64,000 nt of DNA from Symsagittifera roscoffensis. Lineage: Eukaryota; Xenacoelomorpha; Acoela; Convolutidae. Every line of letters starts with the position of its first letter. Positions within the stretch are counted from its first letter, which is position 1. The notes beneath the pieces are model-generated. The model was not told the DNA's origin and ran no database searches. It saw only the letters and a list, made by a program, of their open reading frames with translations. The stretch is from the NCBI RefSeq assembly GCF_963678635.1, contig NC_087066.1, positions 22,477,996 through 22,541,995 of the forward strand. The letters run 5' to 3'. Below, one piece after another: positions 14,201 to 22,604 of the stretch. A program made the translations under genes and the position numbers.

Positions 14201-16810
14201 TTTGCGTAGAGCCGCGACTTTAAAATTACATGCTATTTTTGATGCTATTTTTCCCTTTTGAATTCATTTTTCTAGTTATGAGTCAAGAGAAACAAGAGCT
14301 ACTCCTGCTGATGCAACTGAGTCAGGACGAGAGACATGCATCCTCGCTAGCCGAGAGCGACACCTACCACGACCTCTCAGCTCCCGAGATGTCAGTGCTC
14401 GGCTCATGTAGTTGTGGCGATCAGGGCAGCAGAAGCAACTGTGAGACCGGGGCAACTGTGACTCTGGTCCACCCATGTAGATGTGCATGGTCTCTGGTCA
14501 ACAGCCGGAGAGAGATCAAGCATCTCAAATCCAGGGTTAGATATGCACCACACTTAACTAAAAGAACTAATATTTTAAGTTTAACGAATTATTGGAGAGG
14601 TCTTTGGTATGTGTAGAAAATTAAAAATTGTACATTGCTGTGTAAAACTACCCCGACCCACTCAAACCTTTCTACTTCTTCCATGATAGTTAAACGAATC
14701 TTCTTCCATGATGGTATTTTGTATGGATAAATTTTGTTAACAAATGGGGAGCGGTGGTGAAATGGTTACGTCTCCGCCTCTCAAATGAAGGGTCGGATGT
14801 TCGAGGCCCACCATGATCCGTGCTCATTGATTGAGAGTGTGGCAACATCACCCAGCCCAGAAAAATAACCAAGAAAACTGCATGTAGTTCTTAAGTAGAA
14901 GCACAACAACGATGCATTGGTCCTTTCCTTCGTGGATAAATGATCTTACAAATTGTTCCCTTCTCGAAAGCGAGTTAATTATTTACTTTCGATGAAATTT
15001 GTTCGGAGATATAAACGTCTAACAGTTTACTGCATTATTAGGTGAAGGATTTGAGTGAGAAGCACGTGAACAGTCTGAAGATAGGCGACCTCTACAGACG
15101 TGCATTTGAGGACCAGCTGGAGAAGAACAGACGAATATTCGCAGCCATAGTCCACCACCAGTTCAAAGCGGACCACAATGCAGGTAACATCATCATAGTC
15201 GTCGTGCTTTCTTTATTTAGACACTTCTTCTTGAACAGCAACAAATTTGAGTTTTTTCAGGTCTGATAGCCTATTATTTTTTGCTTGGAAGATGCCAGAA
15301 TTTAGTAAGATTTCCAATTCCTTTTTACAAGTTGTGAGACTCCGACTCTTACACGAAATTATGTTTCACCAAACTCTGTGATTGCCTCAACTTCTTGCAA
15401 TAATCTCTACAAAAACTATGGAAAAATGTTCAATTTCCGAGCTTGACGATAGTCCGAATTTTTTTAAAACCCAGTTTGGCTGGAATGAATATCTGCGGGT
15501 TTTAAATTTTGAGCACGTCCTTTTTCCGCTAAATTATCAGTCGTACTCTGTGTCTTACAGGCAAAAGGTCCGTGACGAAATTGAATTTCTGTTTCTTCGG
15601 AGGTATGTATCCATGTTGTACCGTCATTTATTTGTAAATAATAAATAATATTGCTTCATAATTATGATGATTAATTGAAAATACTTGGTTGCCTTTCATT
15701 GTCCGTGCTAAGAATTCAATGTTTTGTATGTTCTCGACGCACATCGGTTATCGAGTTAATTATTGAAGTTTTTTCAGGAAACTTGCTGCTTGAGAGTTGC
15801 ACAAACCCAAAAGAAGACCCAAAAAGCGATCAGCCGGGCGGCGATCAAAACTACATGCTCAACATAATCGACATGGTAATCAAAATTAAGAATAACCACC
15901 CGATGTTAAGTCTATCAGAACGAAGTTGGTCAAGTTAAATCAGTTATTTAGGGCATCTCAATTTTCAACATGAGTATTTGGACGGTTGGTATACAAGTGG
16001 AACCTAATTAAATGTATTGACCGCACTGGTCTTGGCAAAGAAGTTTTTATAAAACTCACAAAAATCCAGAAACAAAAGTTTTTCTGTTATCTTTCGTCGA
16101 AAGTAAGTTTGATAACTGTTGTGCGTAAATAATTCTTAAAAACTCAAAAATTCGGACCAGTTTTTCTTGACACTGAAACGAACCTGTGGATTGTGATTTT
16201 GCAAACCGGATGAAAAGTAAGAGGGTTTGAATATGACACCACTCTCGAAGCCAATTTTTGGGTTACCTAAGTTTGCGTCAAAAAACACGCTTGAGGCCAG
16301 AGAGTTCTTTCTTACCCCTGAGCATTCGTCTTAACAAAAACCTTTAAGCATTTTTGGGATGTTTATTGCACTAAGTTACAATAAACTGTAAAAGAAAAAC
16401 ATTTTTCTAAATAGTAATCTTTTAAGAATTGAATTGAAATCAGTTTTCTGTTTTGTTTTCAATTTTTAAATTAAAGAAACAAAAAATGATTTAAAAACCA
16501 ATACATGTCCTTTCAGTTACGTGACAGGACTGAAGAATTGTTCCATAAGCGACTCTCGGCTCAGTTTTTGGCAGACAAAATCTACCAGCTGGAGGCGGAA
16601 CTAAAAGTAATGAAGGATCTACAGAGACAGAGTGGACATCCAGACAACAATACCTCTGTCACCCCAAAGCCACCAACTGGTGCTAGTGATTGCCAACAAA
16701 CGTGTCCCGAAAGCACCGAGCACTCACCGCCACAACAGAAAAAGGAGGAAACTGCAAATATGACAGACTCGTCTGACTTTGGTTCCATTTTTGTCGCCGA
16801 TTTAAATTAA
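1687..16810 (+). CDS. CCDC125: CCDC125-like coiled-coil protein, nine proposed exons
   Basis: Proposed CDS joins 1687-2203, 4797-4859, 9982-10064, 10338-10505, 13731-13899, 14276-14535, 15042-15183, 15778-15875 and 16517-16810: 1,794 nt, 597 residues. All junctions are GT-AG and every phase agrees. The start has an in-frame TGA at 1672 and a good context (A at -3, G at +4). Matches to vertebrate CCDC125 (about 510 residues) run in the same order: LGLGRRKIDF near residue 53; a coiled coil with VERLKNDL...AIQILQ; LEKELDEVRWEWE; VLGSCSC with a second CRC; YRRAFEDQL; and MLNIIDM before a last helix. CCDC125 has been reported in mammals to influence cell migration and Rho-family GTPase activity; whether that applies here is inference. 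The protein appears soluble: no signal peptide or membrane segment. The acidic N-terminus and Ser/Thr/Pro-rich C-terminus look disordered. Introns reach 5 kb and hold transposons. Confidence 0.85.
2909..2981 (+). other. Possible alternative or relic exon in intron 1
   Basis: After an acceptor ending CACCACAG, one frame reads DGNSLLLNSAGRPRLNSANP with coding-like composition, and a GTGATA donor could close it at 2982. It enters in the phase exon 1 needs but leaves in a phase the next exon cannot accept, so it is not in the proposed CDS. It could be an alternative exon, a relic or chance. Confidence 0.25.
3150..3390 (+). repeat. Iterated ATGCTTATCATACAATT repeat, copy 1
   Basis: It opens with CCCGGGTTGACC, then repeats variants of AAATGCTTATCATACAATT three to four times. 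A related stretch opening with the same 12-mer lies at 10513-10720. It is non-coding and looks like a dispersed element with iterated internal motifs. Confidence 0.5.
3535..3580 (+). repeat. GGGA-rich simple repeat
   Basis: A purine run of GGGAGGGA type with interspersed CGCGAGG; low-complexity DNA inside intron 1. Confidence 0.7.
4066..4715. mobile_element. Foldback/MITE-like element with AATTCAGCC arrays in inverted orientation
   Basis: The left side has three copies of a 15-bp unit ending CAATTCAGCC, followed by longer units of GATTTAAAATACAGACAATTCAGCC type (about 25 bp). The right side (about 4615-4712) carries the reverse complement, GGCTGGATTGTCTG and CCGAATTGTCTGAA. The middle is AT-rich and non-coding. 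Opposed arrays around a non-coding core are typical of foldback elements. The boundaries are approximate and no target duplication is visible. Confidence 0.5.
4797..4859 (+). CDS. CCDC125: CCDC125-like exon 2 (63 nt, newly proposed)
   Basis: This short exon lies between a strong acceptor (TTTTTCTTTTTTATAG) and a GTAAGG donor at 4860. It enters and leaves in phase 1, matching exon 1 and exon 3. It encodes HNCKDPSVVFALISARKSI and is richer in GC than its surroundings. Skipping it would also keep the frame, so it may be alternatively spliced. Confidence 0.6.
6661..6800 (+). repeat. Old dispersed intronic repeat, copy
   Basis: It shares ACTTCTAGTTTCGAAAA and then TTTCCCAGCGG with copies near 7142 and 18461. 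Weaker relatives occur near 9180, 13050 and 17060. No ends are recognisable, and the copies are strongly diverged. Confidence 0.4.
7142..7330 (+). repeat. Old dispersed intronic repeat, copy
   Basis: It contains CTATCGAACAGCAAATTTGC, CTCTAGTTTCGAAA and ATTCCAGCGGAA, matching the same family as 6661-6800. It is non-coding. Confidence 0.4.
7828..8193. mobile_element. Possible hAT-like non-autonomous element, G/C-rich end
   Basis: The left end begins CAAGGGGCG and the right end finishes CGCCCCTG, which is inverted and similar to hAT termini of CAGGGGCGG type. The interior includes GGCACTTTTTGAAAAATTTT and long G/C homopolymers. A partial relative, GGCACTTTTTGAAAAATTAC followed by CGCCCCTG, occurs near 40075-40113. 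No 8-bp target duplication was found, so the class is tentative. Confidence 0.4.
8194..8880 (-). pseudogene. Decayed Tc1/mariner-like transposase
   Basis: Reading the minus strand with frameshifts gives ordered Tc1 transposase pieces: a KTKVF segment before the catalytic core, a DGRLRVQRTRGENF stretch close to the GRxRVWR motif, a KTTMRTL stretch where the DNAxxH motif is expected, and FTGLNPIEQFRKNLKQALRRR, which matches the PDLNPIEhLW box near the third catalytic residue. Stops and frame changes make it non-functional. The C-terminal end abuts the hAT-like element at 7828-8193, whose insertion may have truncated it. No Tc1 terminal repeats are seen. Confidence 0.75.
9982..10064 (+). CDS. 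CCDC125: CCDC125-like exon 3
   Basis: The acceptor is TTTTTTACAG and the donor is GTAAGT at 10065. It encodes LQYIGDESQKKQ through KKKFLDAVT and begins the helical region that leads into the first coiled coil. Confidence 0.8.
10338..10505 (+). CDS. CCDC125: CCDC125-like exon 4, first coiled coil
   Basis: It encodes EVERLKNDLSARCRQL, then AIQILQTQLDQ and ends NCKKLEK. This aligns with the VEMLKTEL...ALKILQ and SLEKEI segments of vertebrate CCDC125. The exon is 168 nt with phase 0 at both ends; the donor is GTGAGC. A second in-frame acceptor one codon downstream (10341) is possible. Confidence 0.85.
10513..10720 (+). repeat. Iterated ATGCTTATCATACAATT repeat, copy 2 with inverted motifs
   Basis: It starts within ten bases of the exon 4 donor with CCCGGGTTGACC, as at 3150. 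Direct motifs (AAAATGCTCTTATCCTAGAA) are followed by inverted ones (TGTAGGATAAGCATTT, TGTAGGACAAGCATTTTT), suggesting a foldback arrangement. Confidence 0.5.
10721..13730 (+). other. CCDC125-like intron 4 remainder
   Basis: AT-rich non-coding DNA. A weak copy of the dispersed intronic repeat lies about 13050-13340. No exon is needed here: exons 4 and 5 join in a way that matches CCDC125 directly. Confidence 0.55.
13731..13899 (+). CDS. CCDC125: CCDC125-like exon 5, conserved Trp coiled coil
   Basis: It encodes ELDEVRWEWEVRDY, SQDSWRDRLEIVEREN and LKSVQREN. The spacing of the two conserved Trp positions and the RLxxxxxEN motif follow vertebrate CCDC125. It is GC-rich relative to the flanks; the donor GTAGTA at 13900 is weaker than its neighbours. 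Confidence 0.88.
14276..14535 (+). CDS. CCDC125: CCDC125-like exon 6, Cys cluster
   Basis: It encodes VMSQEKQELLLLMQ, then APEMSVLGSCSC and HPCRCAWSLV. The VLGxCxC and CxCA motifs are shared with vertebrate CCDC125, but here they are further apart and a fifth Cys (about residue 389) lies between. The pattern could bind metal; that is inference. The donor is GTTAGA. Confidence 0.88.
14745..14850 (+). mobile_element. tRNA-derived SINE head in intron 6
   Basis: An A-box-like TGGTGAAATGGTTA and a B-box-like TGTTCGAGGCC lie about 45 bases apart in a sequence starting GGGGAGCGGTGG, the usual layout of tRNA-derived SINE heads. The tRNA fold is imperfect and no mature tRNA is expected. The body may continue to about 14950. 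Confidence 0.55.
15042..15183 (+). CDS. CCDC125: CCDC125-like exon 7
   Basis: It encodes VKDLSEKHVNSLKIGDL followed by YRRAFEDQLEKNRRI, matching the FRIAFEQQL motif of vertebrate CCDC125. It ends in phase 1 at a GTAACA donor. Confidence 0.85.
15778..15875 (+). CDS. CCDC125: CCDC125-like exon 8
   Basis: The acceptor is TTTTTTCAG and the donor GTAATC. It encodes a hydrophilic linker and NYMLNIIDM, equivalent to the VLKMLIDLL helix start of vertebrate CCDC125. Confidence 0.8.
16517..16810 (+). CDS. CCDC125: CCDC125-like terminal exon
   Basis: It encodes LRDRTEELFHKRLSAQFLA and KIYQLEAEL, then a Pro/Ser/Gln-rich tail ending FGSIFVADLN and TAA at 16808. No canonical AATAAA follows within 100 bases; AATACA near 16864 is a possible variant signal. 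Confidence 0.82.
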   Translation, partial: LRDRTEELFHKRLSAQFLADKIYQLEAELKVMKDLQRQSGHPDNNTSVTPKPPTGASDCQQTCPESTEHSPPQQKKEETANMTDSSDFGSIFVADLN

Positions 16811-19567
16811 CTGAAGAAAATTATTTAAAAATTTAAAAAATGTATAGGTATAAAAGGTTTGAAATACAAATAAGCAAATAACTAATTATTAATATTTGGC
16901 AGCAATTTTTTAAGGGCATTGAACACAATGAGTACTCTTATATGGCCTTGATGGTTTTTCGTTTTGTTTTCTAGGAAAAAGTCTTAGATACTGTTCGCAC
17001 TCAATTTTGATTTTCCGCGGTAAGACTTTAATTTTTTTTTCAGTTCATTTAATTTCTTTTTTTTAGGCAAACTGCACAGTCGAACAGAAAATAAGGTCAC
17101 AAAAAACGTGATCGACTTTAATTTTGGAAATGAAATTTAAATATCAGATTACTCACGAAATAACGATTTTATCTATTAATTAAGTTTTCTCAAATTGGGC
17201 TTATTTTATCAAAAACTGGTTGAAAAAAAACTGTTTGTGAAATTCAAATAAAATTAAGGGTATATCTTTGCTCTTTAAAATTCACAATTTGAAGTATTTT
17301 TTTTCAGTCAGTATTTGTACTGTTTCCTTGCGTTCCTTTCTCCTTTCTAACTCTCAGTTGGCTATGTTTGCATTTCAGCGCTTTTGGATACTAGATTTGA
17401 AGATAAAGTTTTATTTGCCAAAAAAGGACTAACATGCGAGCTTTTCAGCTCTTTACAGAGCACCGCTGTTATTTTGTGCCCTCTTTAAGAATTAAATGCA
17501 AATTTTTTTGCTTATTTTTCTGGGCTGAGTAATTTTACCTCAATCTCAAGCAACGAGCACTGATCATGAGCAAGAAAAGTTTTTTAAAGTTTTTTCCGAT
17601 GCTAATTTTTTATCACCAATTTATTTTTAAGTAAAGTATTTTTTGTAGAATATAAAGTTCTAAAGCTGCCAGAGGTAAAACTCCAAAAAAAAATGTTTGA
17701 CTTGAAACATAACCCAAATTCCAAAAAAATTCCAAAAAAATGAACTGAAACATAACCCAAAAACTGACACGATTTTGATATTTAATATATTGTTCAATAT
17801 TTATATGTCAATTGTTTTTATTTAGGCAACCCTTTTAACTTATCTGCTCATACAAAAACCATTTTAACTCCAGGAAGAGATTGACTATGATCTATGATAA
17901 CATCTATTAGGAGGCCTTATACTTCAACTCATTCACTGAGAAAAACAAAAGGTTATATCAACAAGCATTGTTTCTCTCAGTAAAACGAAATGAAAAATGT
18001 TTCTGGGGAAATGGTGGCACAATCTTTCATTACCATTTTATTATGTTTTGAAAATTGTTTTGCCTGAAACTTGTTTTGCCAAAAAATTAATTGAGAACTG
18101 ACTAATTAAACCAGTTTTCGATCTCAATTTTGAACAAACAGGACTGTGATACAGCTATGAAACTTTGCATAAAAGTTTTCGTTAACATAAACTTGTAATA
18201 ATAGCTGAAAGCGAATGGCAAAAGCTGTGTAAAATAATCCAAGTGACGACAATTCAATTAAAGCAAACTTTTTTTGGAGACTAAGCTCTTATAACATTGG
18301 GTTCAAGATCAATAAATGATGTTTCAACCGCATTCATGCGTCAACATGGACACCTGATCTTTTCTCTTTAGACAGAAAGGTGCAACAAATGCTTTGAAGT
18401 GAAGCTGCCAATACAAAAAGTTTGAGATTCAAAATATTGCATTCAATTCAAGTTCATTTGCTAGAAGGTAAGCAAAATGCCTTCTCTAATTACGAAAGCA
18501 GCAATGGCGCTAAAAACTTGATTGGTTTCTAGTTTTGAAAATAGAAGTTAAAATTTTGGGTTTTCCAGTGGAATCAAATTTTTTCCTAATATCTTTTTTT
18601 CCTCAAATTGGGTTAAAATTATCAAAAAAATTAAAATTAAACTTTTTTCTCGAATTTCAAGAGTTTTAAAACAATTCATTTTAATGTCAAAACATTCGAA
18701 AATGAAAACTATTCAAAAAACAAGTCAATTTTTTTCTGTTTTTTTTTGCCTTCACTGACTTTTTTCCAACTTTCTATTGTATTGGCCTAGTGTTGTTCTG
18801 AATTTGTTGTTTTCGCGACTTCGATAGGTTCAATTCCACAATAAAGGCGATTTTATGGAACTTTGACGCTTTTATGATTTGACGCAGTTTTCAGCCGAAT
18901 GCAAAGATGTGTTTATCGCAATTTATCTCTACTGATGATATGAATTGCCTTTCATATGAATAATAAAAAAAAAGCAATAAAATCAAAAAAATCCAGATTT
19001 GTGTGAACTTGTTCCTAAGGAGAAGTTTGATTTCTCAAAACTATAGAAACAATTAAGAGTAAATATGAAACACAGTCTTAGATACTGGCGACCATCATTA
19101 AAAGTCAACGCTGGAAGAAAGTAAATCAGCCCCCTCCAGTACGGACAACCACAAGTGACGAGCATCGCCCAACCATCATCCAACCTAGTCATCAATTTCC
19201 CCAGTCATGAGCACATAAACCCAACGCGATCAATAGAGGGTCACGGCAGTCAAATCTGCAGGTTCTAATCCTCACATCAGGCAAATTCTGTTCATCGGGT
19301 TCAGCAGATAACAGCAGTTTGCGAAAAATGTCTTTTGTTTTGTTACATGATTTGCAAATTGCGCCGCTAGTTGAACATGAATATTTGTGATTCGGGGAGT
19401 AAGAAATTCTTCCCGCGAAAAAATAAGAATTTTTTTGAAACTGGTTGATTTACTACAGTTTCCATAGTTCACATTTTTTGTTCTTCGTTCTATTTATTCT
19501 ATTTTGAATATTGTTTTTCTTTTTCTGAATTGATAGGGTAGGCTCCTGTTTCACTATAAAAGATGTG
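16811..19567. other. AT-rich intergenic region, no gene supported
   Basis: Diverged copies of the dispersed intronic repeat lie near 17060-17240 and 18440-18800. A 35-codon open stretch at about 17379-17485 follows a TTTCAG but has no good donor. A B-box-like GGTTCTAATCC near 19260 may be a SINE scrap. Confidence 0.5.
18440..18800 (+). repeat. Old dispersed intronic repeat, copy
   Basis: It carries TTTCTAGTTTTGAAAA and GGTTTTCCAGTGGAATCAAA, like the copies inside the CCDC125-like introns. No coding content. Confidence 0.4.
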
Positions 19568-19835
19568 TTAACTTTTTAGCTGTTTGATTTTAAGTTTAAA
19601 CTGTTTCCTGATTGTTTTTGAAGTGTAGACGTCGTTGCGTAACTGGTTTATTGTAGAACGGACTTGAGTGTTTCCTGTGGGGATGCAGAGTTCTATTTGG
19701 ATACCTTCAAACTTCTCTTTTGCAAATAATCTGTCTCCGACTTTTTTTTCGCTTTCGACCGTCCAGCCGCATAAAATCACCTGGCCTGAAAGTCTTAAAA
19801 AGAACGACTCCAGACTTTCTCTGTCTGCCTGTGCA
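19568..19835 (-). pseudogene. Retrotransposon gag-like fragment
   Basis: The minus strand reads, without stops, ADRESLESFFLRLSGQVI, CGWTVESEKKVGDRLFAKEK and GIQIELCIPTGNTQ before a terminal TAA. The pattern ESL..F..RL......C.W....EK...D.LF......IQ.EL is that of capsid-region gag proteins of Ty3/gypsy-type elements. No nucleocapsid Cys/His motif or polymerase follows, so this is an isolated scrap. The exact superfamily is uncertain. Confidence 0.5.
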
Positions 19836-20145
19836 CGCGTTCAACTATGAAGATTTTCTTTTTTTTAAATAAATCTCAACATTTGGCAAACTAATTCCAG
19901 TTGATGTCTGATAAAATAGTGTGAGAAAAACTTTGAAGGATACTTTTCTTTTCTTCTGTCCGAGAAACTTAAACGAGATTATACTCGTTGATCTGCTTGT
20001 GATACAACACGTTTTGCACTAATTTTGGGCCTTTCTTATTTGTACGTCGGTTTCAGCTACATACCTGTTTTCGGCTTGGTCTTTTGCGATTCTTTTATTC
20101 CTTTCTGTGACGTTTTCTGTTTCTGGGCTTTTCTGATCTGCTGGT

Positions 20146-20163
20146 GGGGGGGGGGGGGGGGGG
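20146..20163 (+). repeat. Poly-G run
   Basis: An unbroken G homopolymer of about 18 bases; its length in the assembly may be unreliable. Confidence 0.8.
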
Positions 20164-20667
20164 AGAGAAGTAGTAGTTGAATACATCCGCTGGATAAGAT
20201 TTTAAAAATTCTGAGATTCCAATGTTACCTGAGATTGATTGCTAAAAAAAATTGGCCAAACCAGAACCTTTAACTCACCAACCAAACTAGATACGCAATT
20301 GCGAAATATCTATTGGATGAAATGATTTAGTTTCAAATCTAAACAAGGATAGCCGGTTACTGTGCAAGTAGCACAGAATGTTCCGACCATAGTCTAAATC
20401 ATATAACAAAGTATTTTCAAATCATTGGCGTTTTATTCGATGTGGTATGATATAAGGAGCTGATCAAAAAATGGGGATTAGGTATATTCGACAGTCATAA
20501 AGAAATAAGCAATTTGAAAAACGATTTTTGTAGAAAAATGACTAGAAAAAACAAAAAAAGAGAGCAATTTCACAGTTTTTTGAATTTTTGAAAAATTTGA
20601 TTCCAAAAAGGCGCTAAAATACTCGAAGTAAACTAACGTTACTCAAGTAAAACCAAGTTAATGAGTA

Positions 20668-21005
20668 ATAAATTAAGCTATTGTAATTTTTAAAGCGATT
20701 AAAGTAAGACTGCTCGCTCGCTTTATTTGCTCAAAATATGACGAAAAGAGCAAAAAGAGCAAAAAAAATTCCAAATTTTAAATTAAGCTATTGGAAGCTT
20801 TTAAGCAATTAAAGTAAGACTGCTCGCTCGCTTTATTTGCTCAAAATATGACGAAAAGAGCAAAAAGAGCAAAAAAAAATTCCGAATTTTAAATTAAGCT
20901 ATTGTAAGCTTTCAAGCAATTAAAATAAGACTGCTCGCTCGCTTTATTTGCTCAAAATATGACAAAAGAGCAAAAAGAGCAAAAAAAAATTCCAAATTTT
21001 TTTCA
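20668..21005 (+). repeat. Three tandem copies of a ~110-bp unit
   Basis: Units begin AAATTAAGCTATTG at about 20669, 20779 and 20890. Each contains ACTGCTCGCTCGCTTTATTT and an AGAGCAAAAAGAGCAAAA tract. Copies are about 90% alike. A weak relative (GTTCACTCGCTCGCGTAATT) lies near 50295. Confidence 0.85.
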
Positions 21006-22604
21006 ATTTTGCAGTTCTTTGAATTTTTGAAAATTTTGAAATTTTTTAATGTGCGTCGAATAACTCAACTCAGTGGTAATAACAACTCAAATGTTTTGTG
21101 GTAACTGATTTTTCGTGGAAAGCAAAAAGAAAAAAACTAAAACACATCCGAATACAAAGTTCCTCCCCATTTTCAATGGTCGGATCAATAAACCATGACA
21201 TATACTGTAATTTTTCAACGAGGTTCAGATAGTGACAGGATTCAAACTAACATATAAGCGGGTTACTTGCCCGGTCTTGATCAACATTTAACATTCAAAT
21301 GCAAGCACAAACACAATAGGTTAGTCACGTACGTTAGACAAGACCGTCTATGCCATTCCACAGATAGAAATAAAAAATTCATTCTTTTCAGCAAACTTTT
21401 AGTTGAAATACGACCCATTTCTGGAAAAAGATTATTTTTAGTTTTTTCTCACATAAAACATAAATTTCAGTCATAAGTAAATTTGTTGGGTTTGAACATT
21501 ATTAAAATTATGCGACAAGAGCAAGTTGCACTTAAAAAAAAATTTGTGCCTCGTTTTTCTTAAATCAAAAGTAGTTGCTGAGGAATCCTTATTTACTGCC
21601 AATTTTTTGCCATTATGAATGTTTTTGCTCCTATTTTTCTCTAATAGCTCTCTGGCTTAAGTCATTGTGCGTTTCTAAGTGATTTGCTGAGCATAGCTGC
21701 AGATCCAAATGCCTTATAAAGAATCCAAACCAGTGATTTGCGTGTAAATTTCAAAACAGCGTCTGTAATGCCCCGCATCTAAAAAAAGTTTTTAAAAAAA
21801 TCAATAACAATAGACTTTTGTAGTCTAAAACAATTTCAATATAATCACTTCTCATGTTGCACTCAGACAACAAAATGGAATAGAAAATCCCTTGTGTTTA
21901 CGACAAACAAAATTAATTATAGTTCATAAAAATCAAGTAAATTTTTTTCCATTTTATTTTTGTTTTGCGTCGTGCAAAAATTTGCAAGAATTAATGCAAT
22001 AATCGAATGAGTAATGCAGAAAAACTGCAGAAAAAGGCGATTGTACGGCATACTCAATTTCTAAAACTAAATTTTAGCCAACGCTTGCCCCTTGCCCCTC
22101 CACGAACATTGGCGCCTTTGCCCCTCCCTCCTAATCCCTTACTCCCCCACCAATGCTTACCTCTAACGCACCCTCCACCAACCTTTGTCCTTTTGCCCGC
22201 TTACAATCCTCCCACACCGCCGCACCCCAATATTTGCGCCCCACCAATGCTTAGCATTTCGCCCTTTGCATCTTAGAAGCCACATCAACATTTTCCTCTT
22301 TGACCCTTAAAAACCCCCACCAGAACCATCGCTCCCTCTGCTATAATTCTTCGCCCCCGCCCTCCCCTAAAACGTTTTGATAGATTTTTTTGCTAACTTT
22401 TTGAAAAGACCGTTCGAAAAGGTCATTTTTCAGACAATTTCCTTTTTTTTTCACGCTTGATCCTCTCAAAATAAGTAGATATTTACAAATATACATACAT
22501 ACATCTAGACTTAGTCAACCTCCAAAAAAAATGGTTGAAAGGAACAAAATTCATTAACATAAATTGAATCACAAAAATCAAAATTGCTTAAAAAAATTTT
22601 TTTT
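21006..22604. other. Gene-free stretch with a C-rich segment
   Basis: 21006-22080 is AT-rich with nothing recognisable. 22082-22380 is strikingly pyrimidine/C-rich on the + strand with repeated CCCCTCC and CACCAATGCTTA words. Its open frame is compositional, not a gene. Confidence 0.5.

Noticed and set aside
17379-17485. Exon-like frame ALLDTRFEDKVLFAKKGLTC after a TTTCAG
   Set aside because: No usable donor, and it lies after the CCDC125-like stop codon; possibly chance.
19080-19290. Possible second tRNA-derived SINE with B-box-like GGTTCTAATCC
   Set aside because: No A box could be placed at the right distance and the B box has a mismatch; too weak to annotate.
22007-22276. 89-codon Pro/Leu-rich open frame
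   Set aside because: The DNA is one-sided C-rich low-complexity sequence; the reading frame follows from composition and there are no splice or start signals.
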